A stretch of 64,000 nt of DNA from Hemibagrus wyckioides (GCF_019097595.1 NC_080712.1:20440146-20504145); one strand, 5' to 3'. Positions 47,900 to 61,646 are shown, counted from the stretch's first letter. Translations and numbers: made by a program. Notes: generated by a model from the letters alone, not told the origin.

Positions 47900-48200
47900 G
47901 AATCGGATGCCATCATAGCAAGAGACATATCTCTGTGACAGGTTTATAGGCAAGTAGCCCGCTTCTATTTTAGGCCCCCCTCGTCCTCCCCCGCTTCACC
48001 CTACATCACATGAAATGAATGAGATTCAATTTTCTGATTTATCTGCAGAGCGATCAGATTTACCTGAGCATTCCGACACCCCCTGCTCTTCCTCATGTAG
48101 AGCGTGAGGTCACGGAGAGGACTTTGACAGGAGACTCTGGGCTCCTGTTGTTTTGTTTTATTTTGTTTTCGGTTTTTTTCTCTTTTCACACTGGAGAGTC
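47900..48200. promoter_or_regulatory. Candidate conserved non-coding block
   Basis: A GC-balanced stretch with C-rich patches (47973-47999) and a GATCAGATTTACCTGAGC stretch near 48052. Short frames on both strands overlap and lack domains. Confidence 0.25.
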
Positions 48201-48204
48201 ATGA

Positions 48205-49895
48205 GTTCATATGGCATGGAGATGCTTCCTCATATTTTGTAGCCCTACAGACAACTGGCTTATTGTTTAGCTTGAAAAGGATACAGTGTTCCCAGTAATA
48301 GGAATTAAGGAGATGCTGTGACACTGAATCAGTAGATAGCAGTAGATTCTCATGAATACTAAAGAGGCCATTACAAGAGTAAGCCTTGTTTGGCTTCATA
48401 ATATAAAATAAACCAAAGTAACCAAAATTCAAGTAAACCAAATATGGAGTCCATTACATTTATTTTCTCTCTCTTTTTTTTAATATGGCAATTTTATGAA
48501 TCTCTTTTCTGTGAGAAGATAATTATAGGTAGTCCAAAAATATGTATTAAATTATAAATATTTCTGTTAACAGTGTCTGTATACAGATAAATGCTGCTAA
48601 GCAAATATTTTTGCCACTGTTGTGAGTTTTTAGTTGACCAATGGACAGTTAATGTTTGCTCCTTCATCTTAAACCCAAATGTGTAAAATGTAACGAGAGC
48701 CAAAGAAGCAAAACAAAATTAGTGAAAAAAGGAGAAGAGAATGAGTTTTTTTTTGTTATTATTAGTTTTTTTTACACAATACTTCTTTTATAGAATTTAA
48801 TTCTGAATAAATTTCTTATAGATCCTCTTTGCTCAATACGTTTGGCACAAATTGCACTCTGTTGCACAACTACAGATGCAAAGAAGTGCGCAAATGTGAG
48901 CCTGTGAGACGAAACTGACAACTGACGAAGATAGCATGCTGTTCACCAGGCAGAAAAGGCTTGACTGATTCATACCATTCAGTAAAACATAAACATAAAC
49001 ACTCATACAGTCATCTGACAGCGGTTTTAATTAGAGGAACTAACAGAGTAAGACAAATGCGTTTCTCTCAGGCAGTTAGAGTTATGGTTCCCAGCTGTCC
49101 AGATAAAGTTAGGCCTTTGGGTAGAATGTTCCACAGCGAGGGGAACACAGGAAGAGCAAGAGATTACTGTGTCATAATACCAAACTCCTCCCAAATGAAG
49201 ATGACAGTGTGACGGGTGGAGGAGCAAACCACAGACTGAGGCCGTGCTCGGGGTGCAGCCAGGACACACACGTGCTCCAACACAACTTCTGAACTGAAAT
49301 TTTTACTGTCAGTGAAGGAACGCAGAGGAAGTTTGCTGGAAATGTGCCTGATGTTCGTTCAGGAAAAACGCCTAGTGATCTAATCACCATTTGTCCTAAT
49401 ACAGAAAGAGAGACTCAGATGTTGCTGATTAGTTTTCATATAAACAAAAATAACTACTACTAAGAATACAGAAATGTACGTTGTTCTTTTTGCACAGCAT
49501 CACAATTTATAAACAGTGGATTCTTGCTGGAAGGGATATTTTCTTTAGAATTTCATAGAGGGAAAGATCTCATAGATTTTTTTTCTTTGAGGAAACTACT
49601 TGGGCACAAGAAGAGTGCTGTAAACAAAAGTATCACAGAGTGTAACATGAACCTTCTGTACTACTTTTCAGCTTAGGCCCCTGTGCATAAGGGCTGTCAG
49701 GCTTGTTATTTTGAGAACATTTTCATGTGTGTACTTTGGTGACTCTTTGGTGCTACAGCAAACTTTTGCACTATAAGGCTTATTAAATAACAACAGCCTT
49801 TCCAGTACACTCAAACAATCATTACAACGGGCCAGGACAATAGTAATCCTGAGAGCAAAAAACTCGTATAGGCCACTCATATGCTAATGCCCATG
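48205..49895. other. Intergenic DNA, no gene seen
   Basis: AT-rich with T runs (48470-48482, 48745-48775). No domain-bearing frame or recognised repeat. Confidence 0.5.
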
Positions 49896-49899
49896 TTGC

Positions 49900-50520
49900 A
49901 TTAGTGGTTTGTTTGAATGGATGTAAAGGAAAGGACAACTTAGTCACACTTTCCTCCCTATGGCGCTGGAATATATTAGCCGCCATTTTAAGGGCATTTG
50001 AAATAATTACTTACTGGGGCCATGTGACACTTTCAATAAATTAACCGCCCTCCTTAAGTTTTAAAGGCAAATGCATATTGTAGCCATCACTAAATGTCTG
50101 CTCTCCCCTGGAGAAGAGATAATTTGCTGTAAGAAAGTGTTAGTGCAGTTCAGTAACTAGACCCAACAGCCCCATACAGCTCAGCAAGCAAGGTGCCGGC
50201 GAAGGAAACTACAGAAATAAATTAGTTTATTAACAGCAGCACACATACCTTCACAATTAATAAATTCCACCTCATCAAGCAGTAATCTAATTATGAATAA
50301 TGAATATGTCTGCCATGAATCATTTATGCACATTATTAGCTAAATCGGAAAATAGGATTTGGGTATATAACAGTGACTTAAATGAACGCTTTCTCAATTC
50401 TGCACAGTCCCATTTTGAAACACAAACTGATTGCGAGCCAAGCAATTTTAATAATGATCTGATAAGTGACAAAATAAGTAATGAGAGTGACTGTTTTTGA
50501 GGCACACTGATGGCCAATAA
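49900..50520. promoter_or_regulatory. Candidate conserved non-coding region with YY1-like and TAATTA sites
   Basis: About 600 bp free of simple repeats. GCCGCCATTTT at 49979-49989 is one base from the YY1 consensus, and TAATTA lies at 50288-50293 among several TAAT/ATGAAT cores. One of the strongest enhancer candidates by composition. Not aligned. Confidence 0.38.
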
Positions 50521-51400
50521 TTCATCTTAATTAATCAAATTCATTGCTTAAGCAGCTGTGAGTACAGAAGAGATAATGGCATTGTTCAATAAAACATGCG
50601 TTAAATTTGCGTAAAGTTATACATTCACAAGTGCACTGAGACTGATAATTACTGAGTTACTGAATTAACTACAGTATACATTAAAATAAAGAATACAGTG
50701 ATATAATCCAGTAAATCCTTGACATTCCTTTATTAACATGTTCAAGTCACAGATAATGCTGTTAATATATTAAGAAGAAAGCTCTGTGCAATTTAGATCA
50801 GACTCTCAATTGCAAAAGCTCACATGTCCTTCATCATATTAATATGAACATAAAACACACAAATACTTCATACCAAATGTCTGAAATAATTTACTTTGAT
50901 TCAGCTGATTTGGCTTAACGTGATCAACAATTCTGAGGGCCTTTTGTGGTTGTATGTAACATTAGCATAATTGTTGTTTATCTGTCCTTAAACTGAGCAC
51001 TGTTTGTCACTGATGCACACCATATGGCTAAAATAGTTGCTCCATTCATATAACCATTGAGTTTCCATGGAATAATTTTGACCTATTAATGCTTCAGCTT
51101 TCCTCTTCCACACAACAGTCCCATTTAAACTACAGCCTGACATTATGCGCAGCAGCAAATCAGCCTCCAACTCCAACTCCTGTTTACATGGCACCCAAAT
51201 AAGCCCTGCGCTAAACTAGGCCATCCATCTTCTCAGTGTAAATGCCAATCCACACTTCTGAGTACAGTATATATGCTGCACTGTGTTTTGATTGGCCACT
51301 CTATACCCAGGGGCACTTTTAATTGCACAGTATTTTCTGTAGGTGGGAGGTGAGCTGATAACTCCTCAATAATCAAGTAAAAGTGTCGACCCAAAGGGCT

Positions 51401-51435
<35 letters not shown>

Positions 51436-51497
51436 TCACATGATGGTGGGAGGCTAGGAACAGTCAATATACACACATGTACACACACACACACATG
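51401..51497. repeat. (GA)n and (CA)n microsatellites
   Basis: GA repeat with one CA interruption at 51401-51435, then a CA run at about 51481-51497. Confidence 0.92.
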
Positions 51498-51499
51498 CA

Positions 51500-52030
51500 C
51501 TGCTCATCTTCCTCGGGGAGGCCTGACAATTACTCCCTCATGAGGATTCATGGAGCCACCCTTTTTCTCATTAACTATATTAAGAGGCCATTGCTCTGGC
51601 TGCTAAAGAGAGAAATGGGATATTTCCCCAGTGCCCCCCAACTCCTCCACCCCCACCCCATTTGCAGCACACCGTTGCCAGCCAAGTCGGTCTCAGAGCT
51701 GCGAGATATGGCAGGCAGAGGGAAATGTAAAGCAGTCAGATGAGTTACAGCACCGTTCCTAACTTCAAAGGCCAGCACGCACTGAGACTGGGAGAGCTGA
51801 AAGAGCTGGACAGGGAGGTGCTATATCTGAAGCCCCAGCTGCTGGCAATAAGTCTTACATGAGATGTGCAAGTGGGCAGAAGGTGACTGACATCCTGAAT
51901 GCAAATAGATCCACAGCTTTGGATATGTGGTCCGGAAAATTCACCACTAATTGTTTCGTGGAGTGTTTTAAATCCAACTGCTGGCAGCTTGATGAAATAT
52001 ACAGCTCTGTGCAGTCTTAAGCACTCTAAT
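51500..52030. promoter_or_regulatory. Candidate conserved non-coding block
   Basis: Balanced composition with a C-rich patch (51632-51660), non-repetitive, and no domain in any frame. Assigned on composition only. Confidence 0.22.
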
Positions 52031-52210
52031 TCTTTTTTTGATACACATTTTATAGATGTTTATTATATGACCTATGTGTTACAGAGACAGTAAAAATAAA
52101 AAAAAAATAAACAATCATTTTAGTTTTCTAAACATTATTTTTTCAAACATAAAATTTTCAAATGTTTTAATGTCAGTAAAGAGAAAAGCATTACATAATA
52201 GATCATGTCT

Positions 52211-52232
52211 AAAAAAAAAAAAAAAAAAAAAA
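52211..52232. repeat. Poly(A) tract
   Basis: Run of about 22 A. No retroposed gene or SINE was recognised upstream of it. Confidence 0.9.
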
Positions 52233-54995
52233 GATAATGAAGTCTGTTGGGTTTTATCTGCAGAAACAGAAGTACAACACTCAAGTCTCCAGATGAACTA
52301 TAGCAGATTCTCCAAGATTCTCAGGTAAACTTTATTTCTTCATGCAATTGCACAAAGTTTACCTTTGACTACTGATGAATTTTTCTTTAGATTGCCTTTT
52401 CTTTAAATTGCTGTTTGTTTGTTACTGTTAACTGCTCTTCATAGTATACTTTATGTAGACTTTTTGAAAGGCATTTTTTGCCATATTTTTCTTTTGCACA
52501 GCACTTAACTTTGGTATCTCTTTATAAAAGGGGTGTTTAGTTTTGTACCTCCAAACAAAATATTTTTGGTCCAAATTTATTTGGTTCTTTTTAGTGCCTA
52601 GTCCTGATGCACAAATGTAGCCTCAACCAAATCTCTATGGGAAAATTTCTTGTTTACATATATCTGTTTTTTTGTTGTTGTTTTTAAATCTATTTAGAAG
52701 ACATTACCTGTCTTTCGATAATTGATAATAATGAATTGCTATGTGGTTCCTTTCCTAATTCCTGCTTTATTTATAATAGCTTTAAAAAAATTAGCATATC
52801 ATGTTAAAGGACATGATGTAAAGTGGAGTTTTGCCCTTTTAAATGAACAAAAACCACAACACATGTATGTATATATAAAATGCAGGATGACACACTGCCA
52901 GTTCTGTATGCCTAATGCTTTAGTTGCACGGCCAATTTTTAAGTGGTAATTAATTTGTTGGGAAAATAATAGCATGTTATTTTTCTCAAGATAGGATCAG
53001 CTGCAAATCCCGTGAAAGGAGCAAGGAGAGGGCATTTTGGGATCCAGACTTTGGCTGATGAAACATCATAATTAACTGAGCAATTCATAAACTTGCATTA
53101 GGATATTAAGGATCAGGGTATTAATGAGTAATGAGTATACTGCTTTTGTGTGTCTGTGTGTGTGTGTGTTTATAAGAGCTCCCAGTCATGTATGACAAAA
53201 TTTGCCAGCATGATCTTTCAGAAACCAGATCACTTCAAAGACACTAAACATGAATATACTAATGGCCTTTATACAACAGTTAGTTCCAGTCAACTAATTT
53301 GTTTAAGCAAGCAGCAAACCAAGGGAGCTTATATTTAGTATAACCACAATGGAATGTTTCAGGTTTTGTGTCATTTTGCTCATTTGTGTTTTGCCTGTCA
53401 ATTACACAATTAATACACATACAATTCCAATTCTAGTGATAGGTCTACACCTACATTACAGCATGCAACATCATCAAACATGGCTCCCTATCAATCATGG
53501 GGATGTTAGCAAATCTGTGAGGGCATACATGTGAAAGTGGACAGAGAGAGCTGTCTTTCTTGTGTGTTACGCCACGATGTTGTATGAGCAGCAGTTCAAA
53601 AATGATGTGGTCTGCTGGCTTCACATGCTTCTTCCAAAGACGTCTCTCCTTGGTAGCTGTCACATAATAAGAAAAAGCCCCTTTAACATAAAAGTACAAA
53701 TCTATAAAGTGATTATAGGGATCTATATCCTGTAACGGAGCAAGAACAAAACATTTGGCCATAACCGTGTAAGAAATGCCCTTTACTAAATGTTTTTATA
53801 GAGCTGATGTTAAAAAGCAATATTACACAATATTTGGATTTTCAGTAGAAGCTGACTTTTACAGTACTCCTGTGATATTGCTTAAATATAATCTACAGTA
53901 AACCATCATGAGGGCTGGAAGGAAATGAAAAATTGACCCAACTAGAAGGAATGTGGATAAGCACATGATACAAAATGATGACAAGGTGGTTCCTTTTGAT
54001 GAGTTAATACTTGCTGATGAGTTGATGCTTCAAACTACGTGTCAATTATTTTATTTTAAAATGAGTAAGACCTAAAGAAAATAACTGACACATTAATTAG
54101 CCTAAGAATGGAGATGATGGGTAGTTCTACACTTTACATCAGTCTTGAAATAAACTTGTATTGTGACATGACTATCATTAGTTCTACAATTATAGACTTT
54201 TCATTCTAAGTAAATGAAGGACGACTTTCATACAGTATATTAAGTCATGTGCTCAAATGACACACTTCATAATCATGATTCAGCTTCAAAATATCATCTC
54301 CTGGCCTCAATGTATTCACTGAGTAGCCCACGCCCTATTAAAAAATAACCACCCAGTGGCTTTGTAGCACAAACAAACTGAACATTAAATGCAATTTTAG
54401 ATGCAAGTCTTTTTTTTTCTGAAAAAGACTAAGCTCTATTCTGTACATGCAGGAGCATTTTGAATAGAAAGTATTTGTTTTTTGAGTATCAGTTAGCACT
54501 GACAGCCTCATGATTGACATATTTGTTCTCACTCTGGGCCTGTCACTTTTAAGCATTTCGGTGAGACGGCAATAGACAGCGCTCAATCATAGAGTTGTTC
54601 AAAAGGAGGAATTCATTCCATTATAGTGCACATAAACCCTCAAATGAACACGTACCTGAATTATTGATGATGAGCAAAAAGCGAGTTATCCGTAATGTCC
54701 TATGTTTATAGACAACTTCAACCAAGAAAGGTGAGGCAAGAAAATCTCAGCTAGATGTCGTCACATTTCAGGCTATAATTTGACAAACTTTACATCTTCC
54801 TTTAATGCACACACGAGTACTTGTCTACATCTCTGAGTCTTTCATGATTACCATTCTAGTTCCATCAAAACCAAAAAAAACGGATCTGCTGATGACAGCC
54901 TCACTCCACCCCTCGACCAGGGACATGAGTGTGTGTGTGTGAGTGTGTGTGTTTGCTCTCAACAGCATGGAGAAGAGCAGAGTAGAGCAGGGAGC
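52233..54995. other. Intergenic AT-rich DNA, no gene seen
   Basis: Long AT-rich stretch with short TG runs (about 53146-53170 and 54930-54952) and frames without domains, including a 103-codon - strand frame at 53451-53762. Nothing is supported. Confidence 0.5.
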
Positions 54996-56191
54996 TGCTG
55001 TGGAGGCAGACATGAAGCCTGTCAAGCAGCAGCTGTCAGCCGGTTCTTTCTGATGCCATCATCTCATCAGCAGGCCTGTCAGTCTTACAGACAGACAGCT
55101 ATCTAAGGTTCCGCTGACAACGGCTAACATGGGGATGGGAGCAGATCCACACATCCCCCATTTACACCAACACACAACCCTACTTCTCTACAAAGCCCTA
55201 AAGCTGATAAACTTTTGGAAAGATGATATTGATCCAGCTGCCTCCACCTACACTCCAGTACCCTGTGGTTTAGCTTTTCTTGGCATTAGCAGTTGTCAAA
55301 GAAAAAGCAAGCTGAGTATAATCATGAAAACGAGTCATTTCAAGGTGTAATATAGTCTTTGTTGTCATAATATCAATCAGGATGAGTTGCCGATTAGAAT
55401 ACAGCCTTTAGCAATACATTTGTTTGCTCTATCAGCAGACACGAGAGACATGAGAGACTGATGCTCTTTTATTTCCTTTTAAGCGGGAGGTTGAGTGCTC
55501 CAACTGCCAAGAACTTGTTTCTGTTTTTCTTGCCCTGTCTAAGTACTGTCTATCAAGCAAACATATGGCTCTCCATATGCGAGGATGTCAGAGGTGTCTC
55601 GTTCAGTGCTCCTCCTGACAGGTTTCTCTCTGTAACTGACTTCGTGAACTACACTCAATAAGCAGCTTCATATCTGTCCCACCCTCTACTCCCCCTTCCC
55701 TTCCTGCATTATTTGATTTGTTATATCTAAACATTGATGATGTTTGCTTTCTGCCTGCATAAGTATATTTGTAATTTTCTTTTCCGAACATCTCTTTCAG
55801 CAATAAAACAGATCCGGGGGAGCACGTCTGAGACGGTTTTACTGAGTGTGCATCATAAAACACATTGAATACTAAATTAAGTTAAACAAATCTGCGTTAT
55901 AATAACCTGAAGGTAAAACAACGCAGATAAAGATGCAGTATTTGCCATAATAGATGGCCTTAAGCCCAGAGGGACTCTCTGCTAGTAATATAGCCTTATA
56001 AACAGACTACAAGTGTGGCTAGCTTCATTCCTCCTCTCTGGGATGCTAAGTGCTTAAGTAATATATTGCTTTCATAAGAGCATGCAAGATATATTTGCTT
56101 TTTGGAAATATGCCTCAATCCTTTGGGCAGTGTGATTAGGAATAAAATACTGAGCGCATTACTTCTGAATAAATTCCACCAGTGACATAGC

Positions 56192-56215
56192 AAAAAAAAA
56201 AAAAAAAAAAAAAAA
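56192..56215. repeat. Poly(A) tract
   Basis: About 24 A in a row, followed by AAAT units. The poly-Phe frame on the other strand is an artefact. Confidence 0.93.
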
Positions 56216-56379
56216 GCATAAAAATACATAAATAAATAAATAAATGGTTAGCGGTGGAGTTTTCTTCAGGAGATGTAGACTCGGGCCTGACAAAAGGGGT
56301 GAGTGGTTGAGGCATCTATTCCTAGCACAGTGTCCCCATGGCACACTAGCTAATGTATTACCTTTGGATTACTGTAATA

Positions 56380-57000
56380 TCTATCTGATGTATGTGTGCT
56401 GAGCAAAGCGCTGGGAATGAAGGCCTGAGCAGATGCAGGAAGTCTGGTCCCCGGAGCCGCATAAGTCCACTTGCTGGAGCCATGCAGCGTTCTCCACCTC
56501 CCCTCAGTGCTGGAGCCAGGCAAAGTTAATACAGCGCAAGTGTGCTGGGCCAGCAGCAGCTCCGCTAGAGCTCCTGAGACCCACTACAGCCTGCAGGAGC
56601 TGATAAGTCAGGCAGCCATTCGTGAGCCCAAATAAAGGCAGTAAAGTTGACTGGTGAGAATGCCGCACAGCCTGGGGTTGGCAGACTGCTCCTCTGAGGA
56701 GAAGCGCTGCGACACTCCTTGCAAACACACTCTCTTTCTCACACACACACACACGCATACGACCCAGAGGATGCATCAACTTTATTCTCTCCTCGTCTCA
56801 CGTGCACATACAAATATTTATTTTTTCTTGATTTTTTCCCCCATTTCTTTCAAGTGAAAAGTACAAAAAAAAATCACACCTCTCCCTCTCCCCATCTCAT
56901 GCCAAAATAATCAATGGCTTCCCGAGCGGCCCGGCGGAGCTGACGAGCAAGTGAGGATACAGACATGGCTCCAGGGCACGGCTACAGATAATAAGTGAGG
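56380..57000. promoter_or_regulatory. Candidate conserved non-coding region with CpGs
   Basis: GC-balanced sequence with CpG patches (for example GAGCGGCCCGGCGGAGC near 56923-56939) around a short CA run (56740-56754). CACGTG at 56799-56804 is a canonical E-box. There is no domain in any frame. It may be regulatory or a non-coding exon. Confidence 0.28.
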
Positions 57001-57099
57001 AACAGTCCTTGGGTATGTTTTACAGCTATCAAGACTCATCATATTTGACATGCATTGTGGTGTTTACAGAGTCCCAGTAAAACCTCCAGCAATACACTT

Positions 57100-57420
57100 A
57101 ACAGGGTGAGGCGCACAAGTTCTGAAAACGTTCTGCAAGAGAAAATCCAACCATGCTCTTATGCGTGTCCCTTTTCTTATTCACGGCGCTATTCTCAGTG
57201 TTAACACCTGTCAGCTGACTGACTTCTTGTTCCCGGTGGCTTATGAAAAAATCATGGCTATGTGGTTCAGAGTCAACACTCCCATCAATATAAATTCACC
57301 ATGGTCTTCATGGAACATTAGGCGGATTTCTGTTTTCCCTACAAAGTCCTGCGCCTCAACCGCTGATACACACTGCAAAAAGGGAGGAGGGCGAAGAAAA
57401 ACACCGAAATGATTCCTTTA
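57100..57420. promoter_or_regulatory. Candidate conserved non-coding block
   Basis: Complex unique sequence with a CCTGTCAGCTGACTGACTT stretch near 57207-57225 (TGTCA and CAGCTG cores). No coding signal. Confidence 0.27.
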
Positions 57421-57424
57421 AAGA

Positions 57425-59115
57425 ATTTTTTTTCACTCATGTGAATAACACAGCTGTAAATAGGCCATGAAACATTTATTTCAGAGCGTAGCTTTTTGAA
57501 ATAGAGTGTTGTGTAACAAAATAAACGTGTTATTCCATTCATAAATCATACCACATTACAATTCACTGAAAGCATTTTCAAGGGTTTGAACTTGTGCTTT
57601 CATTAATATTTCAGTCCAAAAATGGATGGAAATTGTTTGGATAAAATTTTTTTACAACTTACACTTTAGTGCCTTCTCCCCCATTTATAGAAATCAGAGC
57701 GAACAAGAAAGTGGCTGCAGTAATGTGACTATTACAAAGTGCGAATCATTTTCACAGAACTGTAACATGTCAGAGACTTGCAGTCAGGATAAGCTCTTTG
57801 GCAGCATCTCAGCTCAGAGAAATGACGGCATTCCTGCTCTTTGAGATAATTCTACAAGACCGTCCGGACCTCCGGATAGGAAAGAATGAAAGAGAAGCTA
57901 TGTTATTTTACTGTCTCTTCCTTATACTGCTTTAACATTTTTTTTTTTTTTTTTAAATGGCAGTAAATTTTGTATTACATATGGCTGACTGGATATCAGA
58001 GCCAGATAATTAGATTAGAAGTAGATTAGATTAGTAGATTAGAAGTTAATTATCTACACCACTCTGAGTTCACTCTGCTAATACAAGCTGCTCTTGACCT
58101 TATGCTTGTGCGTCTGGAGCAGATGAAAATAAGGCATTTCTTTATGATTGGATTAACTTCAGATCTGGCAAGTGTCTGAGAGTATAAACCTCCTCTTCTA
58201 TATTCTGGCCTTCATCCTTACACAAGAACAAGTCAGACTCACTCTATACAAACACAAAAAGAGTCTGAGGAGAGCTCTCTCTCTCTCTGTGTCCGGCCCT
58301 CTCGGTCTGTCTCTGTAAGCTTCAGGACACACAGGCTTAATAATCGACTCAATTAAGCAGGTCCAATTGCCATAGCAAATTGATCCAAGTTATAACATTA
58401 TCATTAGCACTTCAAGTATGGCAATTATAGGACATTCCCAAGCAGAGGAAAAAGAATAGGGAAGGAAAATGAAGTGACTTTGCACAAAAGGACATCCATT
58501 TTAGACGCACTGGGTGGTGTAAATAGCCCTGGTGTCAGCAGTATGGAGATAAAAGAACTGAAACCTCCCATCACGTGTGTCAGCTTCTCTCTGCCTGTGG
58601 CTGTGCTGCACAATCCATCAGTAGACAAATGAGTGCATGAGTTTTTGTTTTTTTTTTTCATTTTCTAGCACTCACCTTAGCTGAATGTCTGTGTATGAAA
58701 CTCTTGAGTGTCAAATTCACACTAAATCATTTCAGGTACGGTAGACAGAAAACTAGTGACAATTATTTAATGCTGACTACGGAAGTGGAAGCGTTAGCCT
58801 GTTAAAGTTTTTGTAAAAAAAAAAGTGCAACAAAATCACATACTGTTTAGTATTCAGAGAGAAGGAAGATTTGTGTGTGTGTGTGTGTGTGTGTACTGTA
58901 GAGCTGTGACTGACAGGAACAGGCAGCCGTCAGTAGTGAGTGATATACACGCACTGCCATAGCACTGCCAAGCAGACAGCCTGAGACAGACACGACATAG
59001 CAGTGGAAAGCCTTCCTTTCCTCCCTAATTGTTTCTGAAAAAATGACATTTGTCTTTTTTTGCACCTTGCTTCAGGTGTCACTGCCTCTCAGATTAGAGG
59101 GTTTGCAATGGCATG
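57425..59115. other. Intergenic DNA with small repeats
   Basis: Contains a T run (57939-57954), a short GATTAGAAGTA-type tandem flanked by GATAATTA (58005-58012) and its inverse TAATTATC (58047-58054), a CT patch (58275-58288) and a GT microsatellite (58872-58894). No gene was recognised. Confidence 0.55.
58872..58894. repeat. (GT)n microsatellite
   Basis: About 11 GT units. Confidence 0.92.
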
Positions 59116-59117
59116 AT

Positions 59118-59349
59118 TGCCCCCAAGCACCTTATTTGATATTTTGAGGAGTGTCATTGCTTCGTGTGACTCCACAGACATTGAAATCTGTGTTTATTTT
59201 CACACAAGGTTAATAGAAAAAGATGCCTAAGTGCACCTGCCACTCGACTGTAAATTTATGCAGACAAGTGCAGTGCAGCTGTACATTAGAGAAAGGGCAT
59301 AAAGCCAGGACAATGAAACTGTATGAAAAAACCTATTTCCAAAAACAAT
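59118..59349 (+). repeat. Duplicated segment, left donor part
   Basis: Matches 63589-63827 with one substitution over the first 200 bases and then a small indel near 59334. In the copy it is joined to 61646-61813 with the intervening 2.3 kb absent. The sequence itself is complex and non-coding. Confidence 0.95.
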
Positions 59350-59524
59350 AAGGATTAATAAATGAATACATTTTAATGCTAAATACTAATACGGTTTAAT
59401 AGATTCTATATCTAATAATAAAAGACCTAATGTATTTCTGCTTTTAAAAATGTCTATAACGTCCCCCACAAAATGGTGCTCAATTATTTATACTCATAAC
59501 AATCTTACAACTCTCTCTCTCTCT

Positions 59525-59526
<2 letters not shown>

Positions 59527-59594
<68 letters not shown>

Positions 59595-59600
59595 ATATAT
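59527..59600. repeat. (TA)n microsatellite, long
   Basis: About 30 TA units with late interruptions (GTATATAA), preceded by a CT run. It lies in the 2.3 kb that is missing from the copy at the window end. Confidence 0.96.
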
Positions 59601-60985
59601 GGTGTTTTATTTCAACATGCAGCAGTTCTCAAACAGTAATAGTGTTTTGGAACAGCAGAGTAACTGTACTCTAAACACTGCTATTATGTAGACAACACTG
59701 CCACTTGGTGCAAAACAACAAGAAAAGCATTTTCTCCTCCCTTACAGAGAGCAGCCTCATCCCCAACCACCTCATCCTTCATATAAGTGAACACATACTG
59801 TTTGTTTAATCTTCTTTTACCACTTATCAAGCTGCTTTTCTGGATTTTTTTTTATACTTTTGGATATGTGACAGTAGTTTAATGTTAATATATACGATGC
59901 TTGTCATAAACATAAAATTAAGAAATAATAAATAAATAATGTAAATATATCTTTGCAGAAAGATATCCTTGAGATATGAATCAAAATGAACAAAAACACA
60001 GAGCTGGGCAGATGGATAGTATTTTTTTTGTATTTGTCTTTATTCATGAAATCACAGACTAATATAATTTAGCTGCATTTTTATATTTCTTACTGTATTA
60101 TACTGTATTATGTAGGTAGTGTGATTATATGCCAAATAAAAAAAGAAAACAAAGAAAAAACAAACAAAACATTTTTGCTCGGTACTACAAAATCAAAGTT
60201 AAACTAAATCAGCTTAAAGAATATGTGCAATGTGTTTGTTCCTCTCTGAGGAATATGATTGAATTAGAATTTGCTTATGTTGCTCTGCAAGCTGCTGAGG
60301 AGAAAACAATCTGTATCAAATTTTCAAACTATGTAAGAAAATCCAAATCGCTGAGAGCTTTTATAAAACGTTTAAGTACTGTAAAAGTGAAATCTGTTTA
60401 ATAATAATGCATGGGTTATACATGACAGAATCTGCAGTGCTTTTAAAGAGAAAACTACACTTTTACGAGAACTTTATTGTGTTATATTTATGCTTTATTG
60501 AATAAGAATGCACATTCTCCTACATTACACATGCTCTAAAGCCAAACTGTAAGCTTAATCATACTCAAGTTAAACGCTACACAAAAACCAACTTGTGCAG
60601 CAATAATTGTTTTCAAATATACAAAGTAATGAAGAAGAATTCAACTGTCATAGATAAACACCTATCAAAAGCAATTATTTATATATGTCTATAATAAAAA
60701 TTATTTCCTCTACAGCCTAATCATTTGGGTTGTATATGAGTGTGGCATCTTCATGGGTGACAGTCAATGCCAAACCAAGCAGGGTTTAGATATTAGAAAG
60801 GAAGACAAGCTCTATAGATGTATTCAGGCCTTCAAGTGGTCTGTAAAGGAGCACATAAACCAGGCCATATCTATACAATATGCCACTGAACACTAGCTTC
60901 TTGGAACAAGTAGCAGAAACAATTAGCGTCACATAAGCAGCCCGGAGCAGCAAGGAAGAAGAGGGAGAGAGGATGTGAAAACACA
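59601..60985. other. Intergenic AT-rich DNA, no gene seen
   Basis: A + strand frame of 90 codons at 60129-60401 is Lys-rich with no domain and lies in A-rich DNA. I read it as chance. A short TACTGTATTATACTGTATTA direct repeat occurs at about 60091-60110. Confidence 0.5.
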
Positions 60986-60989
60986 GCAT

Positions 60990-61330
60990 CTTATTTTCAC
61001 CCAGCGGACGTGAGCGACACACACACACATACAGTGGCAGCTCCATCCCCCCATCATCATAGGAGGCACGGGCAAGTTTTAGAGACAGCAGCAGTCACGG
61101 CTCATTTCACTGATACCTACGTGTGGGCAGGGGGATTTGTTTGCATCCGCGCATACCTAATTAGAGAAGCGGTGAAGGAAGTGTGCCGCTCCTCCGAGAG
61201 TGCCCCACCATCCCACCTCCAACACTGGGAATATTTTTCTGACATCCCGCTCCTGCTTTCGTGCACAGACTCACACGCCGACGAACTCTGAGTCGCGCAC
61301 ACACAGTCTTAGCTTGTTTTGGACTGTGAG
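60990..61330 (+). promoter_or_regulatory. CpG-rich islet, candidate promoter or first exon
   Basis: About 18 CpGs fall within roughly 290 bp (61005-61296), far above the surrounding AT-rich DNA. Near its right edge TTTGGACT|GTGAGTAA (GTGAGT at 61326-61331) is a good splice-donor match. Frames through it have no recognised domain, so any transcript would more likely be non-coding or begin with a 5' UTR exon. Strand is a guess from the donor. Confidence 0.35.
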
Positions 61331-61631
61331 TAATGAGACGGAGTAAACAACTTTTCACGGAGGTGCACACACTTTGGAGACTGACAGCAAGAACTTCACT
61401 GTTGTATGTGGGAGGCTGATTCACAAGCAGGATTGTATCTGTGGGCAATATTACATCGTGCTAATAAATTAAAGGCACTTTAAAAAGAGACTTCAGTTTA
61501 GCAAAGGCAACAAAATGTGATCAAATCTGTAAACAGATTAATTATTCAGAACCAGACATTACGTGGTACTGGAAGTGTATAAAAGAGAGAAATCCTCATT
61601 ATTTACCATGCGTGCAACATATAGGCCTTGT

Positions 61632-61646
61632 CCATTAGGGGGCAGT
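61632..61646 (+). promoter_or_regulatory. CTCF-like motif
   Basis: CCATTAGGGGGCAGT fits CCASYAGRKGGCRSY with one mismatch, in the same orientation as 44394-44408. The duplicated copy at the window end begins its match at the last base of this motif, so the copy lacks it. Confidence 0.5.

Noticed and set aside
61010..61291. 93-codon frame through the CpG islet as a coding exon
   Set aside because: His/Thr/Ser-rich start comes from a CA repeat, there is no true ATG at its beginning (GTG), and no family resemblance. Low stop density is explained by GC content.
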